Shown: positions 1 to 12,500 of the stretch, one piece after another | Layout: the number at the start of each line of letters is the position of its first letter | Position numbering within the stretch: the stretch's first letter is position 1 | From: Siphonodentalium dalli | Taxonomy: Eukaryota; Mollusca; Scaphopoda; Gadilida; Siphonodentaliidae | DNA length: 64,000 nt | Reading direction: 5' to 3' | Assembly: GCA_032622095.1 (NCBI GenBank) | Contig: CP136065.1 | Location: 116,973,195 to 117,037,194, forward strand | Position numbers and translations under genes: made by a program | Notes under the pieces: model-generated | Databases searched by the model: none | Told to the model about the DNA's origin: nothing | The model's input: only the letters and a program-made list of their open reading frames with translations

Positions 1-125
1 GGGGTAATGGGTGGGTTGTACATATGTACCTTGAGTGGCTATCGCTTTCCACAATAACTCAAGGATATGTTAATCAATAGAGAGGTCATGTCATATCGTG
101 GAAAGCGATAGCCACCCATTAACAC
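1..125. repeat. Foldback fragment with an 18-bp inverted repeat
   Basis: GTGGCTATCGCTTTCCAC (36-53) is the exact reverse complement of 98-115. The flanking GGTAATGGG (left) and CCCATTAAC (right) also pair, with about 20 bp extra on the left arm. It looks like a small MITE or MITE remnant at the edge of the minisatellite. Confidence 0.55.
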
Positions 126-189
126 ACAGTCATTACATATATACATAAACACCACATACATAACAATATAGTTACCCACTGTATACATG

Positions 190-1800
190 TACACCTGACA
201 CATGATCACGGATGACCATACAGCCACGCGTCACAATGCAGGCACACCGGGTATACTCCTAAACATGACCCATAACCATATAGTCACTCCATGTATACCC
301 ATTCATCTCACCATTTGCCATAAGGTCATCCCCTGTATACCTATTCTCCAAATGCATGGTCAAATGAACAATCAATATATACATCAACACCACAACAATG
401 ACCATAAAGTCATTCCGGTATACATATGCACATCACCAATGGCCATAAAGCCACTCGCTTCATACACATACCCTCACCCATGTTACCTGGTATACTCCTT
501 CATCTGACCTATGGCCATATAGTCACCTCGTGTGTACCTATTCAAAACAGTCATACACGATCATGGTCAATCCTTGTATTCATATTCAACCCAACAGTGG
601 CCTTGTCAATCCATGTATTCATATTTGTCACACCATAGCCGAATAGCCACTCAAGATATACTAATACACCCCAGCCATGTCAGTATAGTCACTCCATGTA
701 TGCATATGCACCTCATCCATGGCCATATAGCCACTCGCTATATACACATATCCCTCGCCCATGACAATAAAGCAACACGTGTGTGTACTGGTATAACCTA
801 CACATGACGATACCGACACGAGTCACCAAACAGGAACACCAGGTACATGTATACTCATACGCCTGTCACCCCCTGTATAGATGTTCATTACATTTATGAT
901 CATACAGTCACTACTTGTATACCTACATGTACTCATCTCACCATTAACCATACAGTGACTACATGTATACCTATTCGACACATATAGTCATATAACCACT
1001 TGATATACGTATGCAGCCCATCATAGACCATAGATTCACTCCAGGTATACATGTAACGCTCACTAATGGCCATTCAGCCCTTCCAGATATACAAAAAACC
1101 CGCACATACCACCACTCAAACAATCCATACTTGCATATACACCTCACACATGACAATTCAGCAATTCACTGTATAATCATACATGCCATCCATGATAATA
1201 CAGCTAAGACCTATACACCCACCAATGATAATACATCCACGATATATATAAATATACATCCCACCCGTTACAACAAGGACACTCCCTATGTACCCACACG
1301 CTCGATAATGTCCACCAGCTTACTCCAGGTATTCATATTCAATCATGACCGTACAGTCATTCCATATATACCTATACACATTACCCGTAACCATACAATC
1401 ACTACCTATTTATCCACACACCCCATCCATGATCATACAGACAACACATGTACATCCCACCCATGACCTTACAGTCACTCCATATATACATAATCAACAC
1501 ATAGATGACCATGTAGATATATCCATACACCACACCAATGACCATACAGGCACACCGGATGCACCCGTACTGGATATACACAATCATACACCATACACCA
1601 TACTGTCACTCCATGCATACCGATTCACCTCACACCTGACCATGACCTCTCCCTGTATACCTAGATGCATCTTACCATGGACAACCCACTTATAACCATA
1701 TAGTCACTCATTGTATACCTACTCACATCAGTCGTGACATACAATAACTCCATGTATACCTATTCACGTCACATATGATCACAGAGTAACTCCCTGGCTA
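190..1800. repeat. Degenerate minisatellite, unit about 40-48 bp
   Basis: Recurring phrases such as GACCATATAGTCACTCC, TGTATACCTATTCACCTCAC and CCCATGACCATA appear every 40-48 bp, about 35-40 times, with much divergence. Because stop codons are rare in the unit, overlapping short ORFs appear here in several frames. They share this periodicity and are not genes. Confidence 0.8.
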
Positions 1801-3018
1801 TGATCTTGGCATCCACACTGTATCTTGTAGACATTTTTTTATCATAATGGACCAGAATAGCCAACGATTATGGTCCATCTCAGTTCTGTCTCAAATTTCT
1901 GCCCATTTCCTTTCAATAAATATGGCCAAAATCACAAAAGAGGTTCTCGGCAAATTACATACTTTAAAATGAATTTGTCATGCCCCATACGGAACTGCAA
2001 CAACTGGGAATAGAACACGTAGTTGTCAGTTAATTAACTAACACGTATAATAACCAAGTGAGTCACAATTTGCTATCTTTTCGGATAATGCAGAGAATGT
2101 TCGGGATATATGTAAAAAATTAGCATTTTACAAATTTGGTTGCCATTTTGGAAGCCATCTTGAGCTTTGAGAAATTTGGTCTATAAACACCGTAGTGTGA
2201 CACATTTAAGATAGACCAAAACAATAAACACCTTTCAATCCAAAGATAGTTATATTTTACCTGAAAAAATGGTTCAAACCTGAAAACTGAATTTTTGCCA
2301 ATATTTATGTCAAGTTTTTTTTAGAGAAAAGTCCAATATTTTTGATGATGTCAGTGGTGAAAATAGAACAATTAACCATGGTGCATCAGACATGTTAGCA
2401 TTCAATGTATAGAATGCAGAATGGCCCATTTTATACATCAACACAACTTGTAAGCGGTTGCAGGACACGCTGGTGTAATATTTACCATTTTCCATATTTT
2501 GGCGGCCATATTGGCAGCCATTTTGAGCCAAAGTAAGAATTTTGGTTCCAGTGATTTGGAATATGCATAGGTAATGATATGCCTCTCTCACATTACAAAG
2601 TTCTGTTCATTTCTTGTTGAAATATGACTAGAATCCCAATTGTGATTTTTGTTGGTGTAATTTTATACCGCATTCTGTACAATCAAATTTTTGAGGGATC
2701 GGAAGGGGTTAGGACCCCAATAATTGCATATTTAATTGCTCCAATGATCAGTTAATATAAAAAACACAAAATAAAGTTGCATTACTCAACCAGTTCCAAA
2801 CAGCATGAATTGATCTAGAAGATATTTGTGAAAAAAAGTCATATTTTCAACTTCCGGCAGCCATTTTGGCGGCCATCTTGGATGGTGAGTTTCAATTTTG
2901 GCCCAAAAAAGTGTCATTATGGCTTAGCTTCCCGAAAATATATACATTTGTGTACATTTTACTAGATTTTCCCGCTATAATATTCATAAAACTGGCTCAC
3001 TTATAGTTCTAGAAAATG
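1801..3018. other. AT-rich intronic sequence with AAGATGGC-type motifs
   Basis: No gene is visible. Around 2140-2165, 2500-2525 and 2855-2885 there are GGCAGCCATTTTGG and GGCGGCCATCTTGG phrases spaced about 360 bp apart, each near a TTTTTGAAATTTG-like context. This suggests two or three diverged copies of a tandem repeat. Confidence 0.45.
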
Positions 3019-3021
3019 GAT

Positions 3022-3056
<35 letters not shown>
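3019..3056. repeat. Poly-G tract
   Basis: An uninterrupted run of about 36 G residues, ending GGGGGTAAC. Length in an assembly is unreliable for such tracts. Confidence 0.9.
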
Positions 3057-3057
<1 letters not shown>

Positions 3058-3640
3058 AACAAGTCTCGTTCTTATCAGAAAACGACATGAATATATATTT
3101 CTTAAGTTGATCGTATCGATTTAGGGATGTATTGGTTGTAATAGTGCAACGTACAAGGGATGTATGCACATACACACACGTTGGACAAATGCAATCATGT
3201 AAATAAAAGTGATTTTTTTACGTTTTGAGGGGTGACCCGATGACCCCCTTCTTATCTTAAAACCCCAGGAAAAGTTGCTTCTTAAGTTGTGTTTTTATAT
3301 TATCAAAGTACTTTGAGACCAAAAATTATGGATGTACGCGAAAGTGTAAAAAAAAGTGAAAAATCACGTTTTGGGGTTCAGCATGGGACCCCCTTTCTTA
3401 TCTGAAAATCCCTTTCTTAAGTTGTGTTTTCTTAATGAGTACACTTAGGAGTATCATCAAACCAAAATTCATCGATGTACGCGGAAGTGTAAATAGAAGT
3501 GATTTTTGGCACTTTTTGGGGTTCAGGGGCCCCTAAACCCCAGGAATGCGCAACTTAAGAAATCGGTTTTTCAGAATGTTCCATTATTGGTACCAACTTT
3601 AGGGGGTCAAACCTTTTGTACAAAAGTGTAAATAGAACAT
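3057..3640. repeat. Short tandem array, unit about 140-180 bp
   Basis: Three to four copies of a unit containing CTTATCTGAAAA, TTCTTAAGTTGTGTTTT, GATGTACGCGGAAGTG and TTTTGGGGTTCAG. The phrase TTCTTAAGTTG recurs near 3099, 3280 and 3416, and its reverse complement appears near 3550. There is no coding potential. Confidence 0.65.
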
Positions 3641-3807
3641 ATGCTGGCTCCCTAACTAATAGGAAACCGACCAGTTCATTGAACCTGGTGTATCTCCGTC
3701 AAAGATATCTTGGACACTGAATGAACTAATGGTTATATATTTCTTGCTTGCAAGATTCTAGAAGAAGTTTTTAAATATCAGTACGAAGTACCTACAGTAC
3801 GCACATG

Positions 3808-5637
3808 CAGGGTTCCCGCGGGTCCTTGAAAACCCTTGAACACCCTTGAATATGAAAATCCATATTCAAGGCCCTTGAAAACCCTTGTATTTCACCAAAC
3901 TCCTTGAAAACCCTTGAATAATAGACATGTAAACACCCTTGAAAAGTTGGCAAAGCCTTGAATTTGCAGTCCGTTATGATCGTGGAATAAGGCACAATTA
4001 CCCAGCGATTGGCAGAACAATAATTACGTACTAGTATGGTAAAATTGTGGAGTATTTACGGTAATTCCTGGTAAAACCGGCGATCGACTTCCGCTCTGTT
4101 TTAATCTTTGGTTGAGTTCCATTACCGTTTGTTTGCGGCTCTGTGATTGGGTAAGAACCGAACAGCCTTTGTTTCGATGTATCTAATTAGTCACAAGTGC
4201 ATTCCCACACGAAATACAAAAATATCTTGCATTAAAATGAAAGTATGCCAGGTGGTAAATGCCGATTCCAAACTTCGTGGCGAACAAAATTCGAGTGGGC
4301 AGAGTCCGTGGAAGGCCAAGCATGCCAGGCCCGATGTCGACTGTGCTTAAAAATAATAGATGTTGCCAATATGGGGGAGTATGCCTTAGTTTCCCATTCC
4401 AACGGCGAAAAACACAAAAAGACATCCCGAGAAATCAACAACACCGTTCCACTGACTCACTTCACTGGAAGATCAAACACTGTGTCGAATTCTCAAAATA
4501 CAGCTCTTGGAGTTAATGAACAATCTGCATCAAATATGCATGCTCAACGCTCCAGTAACATATCTTTGGCATCTGGAAATAATGTGTTGTGTGCTGAAAT
4601 CTTGTGGGTTATGAAAGTTGTTGGCAGTCACTATTCATATAACAGTTGCACATCAATAGAGGGAATTTTCCAAAAAATGTTTCCAGATAGTGAAATTGCG
4701 AAACAATTTACCTGTGGTGAGAACAAAGCTATGTACCTGTGTGTGTTTGGTATTGGAGCGTATTTGGAACATCAAACAATTGATAAACTTAAAGATGATA
4801 GGATAAAAAATATAGTGCTGATGTTCGATGAATCCGAAAATAAAAGTCTGCTGAAAAAACAATTGGACATATATATTCGGTACTTTGACGAAGTAAAAAA
4901 CTGTGTGGTGACAAAATATTTTGACTCAGAATTCATGGGACACGCTCTCCTCAAGAGCAGCAAAACGTAAAGGAATACAAGACGAACTGAGGCAAAGTAA
5001 AGTTAAACGTAAACAGCTTAATGCTGATATTCAGACTCTGACTACTTCAGCAGACAATAAAGCAGAGTTATGTGAGAAATCACGTGGCTCAAAAATGAAG
5101 GACCTCATTATGGAATCAAATGCTCTCAGAAAAGCAGCTAGGGCGAAACGCGAATTCATCTCCGACATTGATGTCAAAATTAAAGAATTGGAGAAATGCC
5201 TGGAAAATGATGATGCTGCCTTGTAGCTGCATATTGAAAAAATGTAATGTCATTATGTTACCATGTTTAATTAGAGTTTTATATACATAAAAATATTGTT
5301 CTCAACACTTTTTATCTCACTAAATGCCTTACACTGGTTGGGACTTTGTGTGAAGTACTTTATTGCCAGAAATACTACATAATATGAGTGTCAGTATAAT
5401 TAAACAGATATACCATGTTCATGTGATTGGATTTTAGAACAAACACTGCCTTTGAGCATCTAATTTTCATTGCTAGCAGCTCTTAGACAGTGTTTCCCAC
5501 AATCCATTAAATATTCATTAACTCCTGGAAAATCCTTGAATTTTGACCCCGTCACTCCTGGAAAACCCTTGAATTTCACACCCTGATACTCCTGGAAAAC
5601 CCTTGTATTTCACATTGAAATGTGTGCAGGAACCCTG
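3808..5637 (+). mobile_element. hAT-like transposon, internally deleted, 1.83 kb
   Basis: The ends are CAGGGTTCCCGC (left) and its near-perfect inverted copy GCAGGAACCCTG (right). ACATG directly flanks both sides (3803-3807 and 5638-5642). Subterminal repeats of CTTGAAAACCCTTGAA occur on the left and CTCCTGGAAAACCCTTGAA on the right. It carries the zinc-finger ORF at 4245. The surrounding TIR of the older element (see 8845-8965) preserves the uninterrupted site, which supports these boundaries. The 5-bp duplication is short for a hAT, where 8 bp is usual, though 5-bp hAT groups are known. Confidence 0.75.
4245..5226 (+). pseudogene. Transposon-encoded zinc-finger protein, middle domain lost
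   Basis: Frame one (4245-4970, 241 aa) begins MPGGKCRFQTSW and has a BED/C2H2-like finger, CRLCLKIIDVANMGEYALVS then HSNGEKH (about residues 30-57). A region ending KYFDSEFMGHALL follows. Frame two (from 4921, stop at 5226) is a coiled coil: KRKQLNADIQTL, then MESNALRKAARAKREFI, then DIDVKIKELEKCLEN. In proteins of this transposon-derived family the FLGHA-like block is normally followed by several hundred residues and only then by the coiled coil with an ESNALR-like motif. The short +1-shifted junction near 4940-4970 therefore looks like an internal deletion. This is family recollection, not a search. It is not a host gene: it lies inside the TIRs. Confidence 0.7.
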
Positions 5638-8600
5638 ACATGGTCAAACCCAATTAGGTTCAACTTCTGACAGATCATGTGACCGTCCTTTCGCTATAAT
5701 TTCTTCTACTTCGCAAGATAAGTCGCAATTTTCATCTGTTCACTTTTCATGAACATTATCTTTACGATATTGTGAATGACAATGCGCCGTTTCCTAATTT
5801 CGTGCAATAACACGTGTTTCCAATTTTCGGAATTACGTTTTCACAATTGATCAACAATCCTTTATTCTACAATACTGTCTTGTCAATGACAGTGCTCCGT
5901 GGATGGATAATTTCAATAACAAATACACCAATTTTGTTTTGTTTACGAGAATCACACAAAAAAACGATGCCTTTTCTTGTTGGAGCTTCAATGCCTCCAT
6001 GCTCATTCGGGTTCTCGTCGGGAATTTTTTAATCCTGCACCGGGTGCAATATGGTGTTGGCTTCTACACTATGCTCCAGTTTGGAGTTTGGTCACTGAAA
6101 ATTCCTATCAAAACGAATTGGAAAGAATATTTTACAATATTTTTACTCCCGGATGCCAGATAACCTAGCTAATGTGTGGCTTGCCTCTTCTCTCTACATT
6201 GAACATAAGACTCAATGCTTTTACGATGAAAACTTCGTAATGTTTTTTCCCTCTGACGGGTAGGGTGCCACGATTGATTGTATAATCGATGAACCGTTGA
6301 TACTGCCGATAATCGATTACCAATTTCGGCGTCGATTTATCTGAGTTATTTATTTCGGACGTCGGAAAGTGCCGGGTATAATTGGATACCCTGTTTGTTT
6401 TATGGTTTAATCTACAACCGACGGGTTAACGACCTTTGATCATGCATCAAAGATATTCCGACAACATGAGTACTACTAATATCTGTTGCAAACAGTGGGC
6501 AGTTCATTTGATATGAAATGGTTACTCTTTGGGTGCTTGTACAACATTGTGCTCATTCGTCATTACCGGTGGTTTATGGTGTACATTATTCACATAAAAA
6601 AAGATTATCTCAGCCGAGTTTTTTAACGAACACCCAGCCAATAGGCCATATTATGGAATACTTCCTCTGTTATTGCTATTAGGTACGATTAATCGATTAT
6701 AATCTCTTATTGATGACCGATTGTCGATTATCACAATCAATAATCGTGGCACATCTACTGATGTGGCACCTTCTCCTGCTTCCTCCACTGGCACTTCTCC
6801 TGCTTCCTCTATCAACATGGAGTTAGAGTCGGTTACTGGACATGCCTCCTCCCTTTGGGTCGTGGCCTCCTCAGCCTCCGCAGAGAAGGGCAGCGATGGT
6901 CGTTCAGTCGCAGCTACCGTCTGGGTTCCTTCCATCGCTGCACAAGCCGGCCACTTGCCATAGCTACCACAATATCAGTTGTACGAGGAGCTCGCAAGCC
7001 CCGGTGCTATCGACACATTGCCTGCCTCGCAGTTCCATGTGCCACCTGCCACTGCTTCCATTCCAGGGGATTTCACGCACGGGTTCCGACCTGTCTTCCA
7101 TTCGTCAAGTCTTTCCGGCATCCGTCCCTCCCGGTTTGGGGCGGGCATATCCCTCTTCTTCACCTGTGTTCTTTATTCCACCAGTGTGGCCTTGATTTGT
7201 ACGGTTCCTGGCCTTTTTTCGGCTCCTAGGCCAGAACTTACAGACTTATAGTTTCCTTTCCGAGGCTCCGGAATTTGTGCCTCATCTAACCAGGTGACCT
7301 AGACCGGATACTTGCCCCTTTTTTCCATCTCCTGGACGGACGGTGCTGTAAGGAGACAAGGACGTGCTGTCACTATATTCCCTGGATTCTGCGGCGTTTG
7401 ATACGTGTCTGAGATCGCCATGCCCATCCAAGAGTGTCTTCCAAGAGGGTAATTTCGGATGGGTCAGTCCTTCGATCTTAGGATAACAATTGCGCACCAT
7501 TTTGCGTGCATTACCAGCACAATACTAACAGCAAAGAACAAGAAGGATGAGAAAACGTGGCACCTTCTCCGGCTTCCTCCATCAACATGGAGTTGAGTTG
7601 GTTAATGGACATGTCTCCTCCTTATTGGTAGTGGCCTCCTCAGCCTCCACAGAGAAGTACGCCTGTTTTCCACAATCGAAGGACTGGATGGGGCCCCCAT
7701 ATCAAGAAAAAACACCTACCTATGGCGACTTTTTTCTGCCAACTCGGTACAGCCTGCGCTGCAGGCTCGGAGACTGTTAGTAGTCATGCCTCCTCTATTT
7801 GTAGTCGCGGCTTCCACAACTATCGCAGAGAAGAGCAGCAATGGATGTTATGCAGCAGCTACCGCTGGTCCTGCCTCAGTCAATCCAGGTTCATTCTATC
7901 GCGGCACATACTGGTTTTTCAGCACGCTTTCTTGCCATGGCTACCTCATTGTTACTTGTCGCAATCATTCGTCTGATTGTTTTGTACAATATTACCTCCG
8001 TTATTTGTACTACTACTAGCCTCCCACTGAACCAGCTGCAGCCATTGCGGGCACTGCTCTAGTAGGATCCGATACTGTGCTTCTCACAGCTATGACAAAG
8101 CTGACTTATGGGGGGGGTCGCTTAAGTGCATGCGACCTTGCTCAGGGGTTGGACCCTGGCGTGAGATTTCAATAGTATACCACTCGCATTGGCACTTCGT
8201 TAGAAGCATCAGCACACCGCCAGCGGGGTGCGAACTTGCCTCACTGTGTTGTCCATAATGACCATTAATACAAGCTAACCACGGAGGTCCCCATGATTAG
8301 GTCATGTCACCCCATTTTCGTCTTTTCCCTGACATGACCAGGAGTCCAGTCAAGCTTTGCCTTCTTACCAGATACCGATGGGTCAGCCTCCCCACCTGTC
8401 ATATCTCTCTCGGATATTGGGATGTGATTTGTCCACCAGCCTTTTCTCCGACTTTGAGGTTTCCTCTGTCAGTCTGATTGTCCATCATATCCAATTGCTC
8501 TGGCCATGTGCCACAATCAGGAACTGCTCATCACTCAGATTTAATTCGCCTCCATTCTCACCTCCCTTCATATCCCGCCCGGGTATTCAAGGTGTTGTTG

Positions 8601-8965
8601 AGACCAGTCTTTAGAGTTTAGGGCCTTCAAATCTGTTTGATTTTGTGGTGATCGCCATGGTGCACTTATTCAGCGATTAGGCCGCTTTTATGAGAATAAC
8701 CTAGACATAATATGGACTTGATCGTGTGCGTGAAACTGATAAGTTAGTATGCGGGTGCTATGCCCCACAGAGGAATTTAGCATTCTACTCACATGGCCGA
8801 AAATATCACGCATATCGACCATAGAAAATATCGGACTGCCATTATATGGGTTTGACTGTGCGCGTATTGTAGGTACTTCGTACCGATTTTTAAAAACTTC
8901 TTCTAGAATCTTGCAAGCAAGTAATATATAACCATTAGTTCATTCAGTGTCCAAGATACTTATTA

Positions 8966-9431
8966 GGAGATACATATTTTCGTCAAAAAATATTATGTCT
9001 TACATATCTTCCATCTGACTGAAATTATGTTTTCATCATTGATCAGATCTAGTGTGAAGTGGCATATACTAGTATGTGTTTGCAAATAAAATTTTCATAA
9101 TCTGCTTCATAATAATGGAGGGAAAGATAGACTTACTGCATCATACCTATGCCATGTAACTGCTAAGCAGCTGTTATAGCTATTTATATAGCATGATTTA
9201 TAGCTCCACTATTTTATGAAATTGGTTATATTCTTAATAAACTGACTTTCAGGTATTAAATGAGGCACAATGTTATTAGTTTAGAATTAATTACATATAC
9301 GGCAGTATCTTCTCAATGTTATCTTGAGCTTCAGTCTGATTGACCCTTTCATAAGTAGGAGGGAGAAACATGAGTGATCATGCTTCTAATATCATAGTGC
9401 TCTACATATAAATATTAATTATACTCATCAG
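8966..9431. other. Intron sequence before the first DDX46 exon
   Basis: AT-rich, with no repeat that I recognise. It ends in ATACTCATCAG, the acceptor of the exon at 9432. Confidence 0.6.
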
Positions 9432-9596
9432 GTGATGAAGATCATGGACAGTATCCGGCCGGACCGACAGACCGTAATGTTTTCTGCTACATTCCCTCGT
9501 CAGATGGAAGCGTTAGCCCGGAGAATTCTCAACAAACCCATTGAAGTTCAGGTTGGAGGGAGAAGTGTTGTCTGTCAGGAAGTTTCACAGCATGTG
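9432..9596 (+). CDS. DDX46: DDX46 exon with helicase motif III (SAT)
   Basis: Encodes 55 residues from [13 protein letters not shown] to QEVSQHV, including SAT of motif III in FSATFPRQ and the [16 protein letters not shown] segment typical of DDX46. The acceptor is CAG at 9429-9431 and the donor GTGAGT starts at 9597. Both boundaries are phase 0. The exon start is a splice boundary, not a translation start. Confidence 0.96.
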
Positions 9597-12500
9597 GTGA
9601 GTATATTGATTGTTTTATTCATTGGTGCACCTGATGCGAAGCATCAAGTAGACATATACGTCACTATATATCCATCATTATTTACAGTGTCTGTTAGAAT
9701 TTCTGGCTGATTGTTGCCTAAAACGATTTTTCCGCTAAAGTGAGCCTTTCATACTGAATTATATGGATTATATCTCTGGCTTTGTAACCACAGGAGGAAA
9801 TGGTCAACTTTTTGCGTTTATCAACTAAAAATTAATTTGTTGATACCAATTTAGCTTTTTCTCCCCTACAAGAAGCTGTTTTTGTTACTAATTATAAAAG
9901 ACTTTCATGGAACGTTTCGCTTCCATACACAACATGTTCCACATTTTAATAAAGCCGCTAAACAATGATATCCCTTCTGAATTTGATCATGATGACCGCA
10001 TGACAAATTATAATCAGATTGCCTTTGGGACAATGAATAAGGATGAACATAGATTACTTTTGGAGAAAATTTATGGGGCTCCTGTGAAACCTATACTGTG
10101 CGATGAAATTGATAAGAACTCAGCCGACCATGTGGTCCGGTATGTGGAGTCTCCTGCTGCCCCGTAATATTGAGTTTTATGTTTATATATTATGATGTCT
10201 ACTGCCAAAGCCTGAAACAGCTCTGTTGGTTAGCGGACACTGGATCAGTTTCTCAGAACCAAAATGTTTCCTGGCTAGTATTAATATATTATATTTAATT
10301 TATTAAAGGAATAGTATTCTGAAAATGTTTAGTACTTTCTTTCAATATACCAATATTATATAATCAAAATGTCCAATTTGCCCAAATAATCTCGTGTTTG
10401 ATCGCTAATATTGTTTTGATAATGGAAAAAAAACAATTCAGAAGAATGCTGAAGATCTCATGTTGTGGACGAAGTCATATGATCAGCAGTCGGTGCAGTC
10501 ACATGATTTAACATGTGACAATCACGTAGCCATAGGGGAATTCCCATTACTATCCAAACAAAGCGACATTGGATAACTAACCAATTTGTTACTGCCATTT
10601 GCTTTTTGCCAGCTTATCTATATATGGCTTTGAGCATATATTATCGACCTCTTTATGTCAATTACGCATAACAATATAGCATTATAAAAGTGTGCGCTTA
10701 CGTCGATATATACATTGGCCGTGGTTCATTTGACCACCCAATTATATAATATAAAACTTTTTGATGGAGGGATAACATATATAAATACATGTCACAAACT
10801 TTCGATATACATGCTTTATATACTGTCATAGCAATTTTATTTGGGGGACTATTAAAATAGCCGGTGTCCGTCCGTGCGTCGCACCGTCCGTCTGTCATAC
10901 TGTGCGTGCATCCTGAAATGGTTTCCAGATGATAACTTTAGTTTCGGTTATTAGATCAAAAGCAAATTTCATAGGTGAGTTTATCAGACCAAAATACAGG
11001 TCAAGTTCGAATATGGGTTGCTCCGCCCATTTTTGCGAGAGTTATGAACTTTTTTTACTTAGAATCTTGTAATTTTCTGGTTTCCGGATGATAACTTCAG
11101 TTTGTGTGATCATATCTGAACCAAATTGTGAGTTTATCAGCCCTATGTACAGGTCATGTTCGAATAGGGGTATGCTCCGCCCATTTTTGTGGCCCTTTTT
11201 CGACTTGTTTTACTTAGAAAATTTCTCACTTTTTCGGTTTCCGGATGATATCTCAAGTTTGGATCCTTTAATTGCAAATACTGTTTTTATGTGGATCAGT
11301 CATATCAAGATACAGGTCAAGTTCGAATTTGAGTTTGATCCGATGATTTTTCTCAGAGTTATTGGCTTTTCGACTTAGAAAATTCAATTTTTCTTGTAAT
11401 TTTCTTCATTTTGTGCCAATTTGAGGTTATATTTTCACTTTAAGAGTTTTTTTAAGATTTGGTTATTTGTATGCATGTCAGTAATGAGACAATGCACAAG
11501 TGTCTTAACCATATAGTATACTTCTATAAAGCCTCCGCTCCAAATGAAGCCACCGTTTCGGGGGACACTGTGGCCGAGCGGCCTTTTATTGAGTCATGGT
11601 GAAGGAAAGTGGTGACACAACATAGAATAGTTGTCATCGTGAATATTTACTAATTACATCAATACATGTAAATACATGTACACAAACTTTCGATACACAT
11701 GCTTTATATACCCATCAAAGTCATAGCAATTTTTCCGCCAAGGAAAGCCCTCACTGAACTATATGGATTATATCTCCGGCCTTGTGTCATCAGGAGGGTT
11801 AAAATTTATTGTCCACCTATCGCCAACTGCCGGGGTCGATCAGCGCTCGGATTAGCCACGCATGAATGCGTCCCGTGTAACTCCCGCGTTCTAACAATGC
11901 AATCTAGTCAGTTTTATTTCCCTCCTCTGTCGATCAGTTGTGTTTTACTAAAGGGAGTATTTATCTGCATTGCGAGTTTATCAACTCAATATTTCTTGTT
12001 AATAACAAACTTGCAATTTATCCGTTGCCTACCGGTCATTAATATTATATAAACGCACAGAAACTTTTCGTTTCATAGTATGCGTTACGTCATTTGTTAA
12101 AAAATCCGTGTTTTTTATCAACTCATTGTCGACTCTTAAATTGGATTCGATTTACAAAATTCGACATAGCTAGCCATTTTGGCAATGACTACAGCCTCAC
12201 ATAATTTACTTGTGGAACACATATATTGCATTATTGTGCAACATATACACGGGAATATTTATAAACTCGTCCATGTGGAACGGTATGTGAAGTCTCCTAA
12301 TTTCGTGCTACACATGTTCTGTTTCCATTTTCACGAAGTCGACTCATCGTTAAGTTCATATCATGTATACTGCTAAAGCATACATGTCACAGCTCTGTTA
12401 GTTCACAGTAAGTTGCCCAGGACAGAAATGTCTCCATTGGCAATAATATACATGACTAAATAAAAAAGATAGTCCAATGACATTTCTTTTGCTTGAACAA

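Larger units (their letters stand above)
3688..8965. mobile_element. TIR-bounded element, about 5.3 kb including a later hAT insertion
   Basis: The left sequence 3688-3807, resumed at 5638-5660, is the inverted copy of 8845-8965. Shared phrases include TCTTGGACACTGAATGAAC, GGTTATATAT, CTTGCAAGATTCTAGAAG and GGTACGAAGTACCTACA. The left arm is split by the hAT-like element at 3808-5637. The interior (5660-8840) has no intact long ORF. It contains Pro/Ser-rich coding-like stretches around 6760-7260 and 7550-8060 in which TTCCTCYATCAACATGGAG and TCCTCAGCCTCCRCAGAGA recur, so an internal module is duplicated. Class unknown. It could be another member of the DIRS-like family, but I could not find an internal complementary region. 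Confidence 0.6.

Noticed and set aside
190-1700. Thr/His-rich ORFs of 60-150 residues
   Set aside because: Products of the low-stop degenerate minisatellite, in several overlapping frames.
4245-4970. Host zinc-finger gene
   Set aside because: It lies between matched TIRs and target duplications, with the coding region broken.
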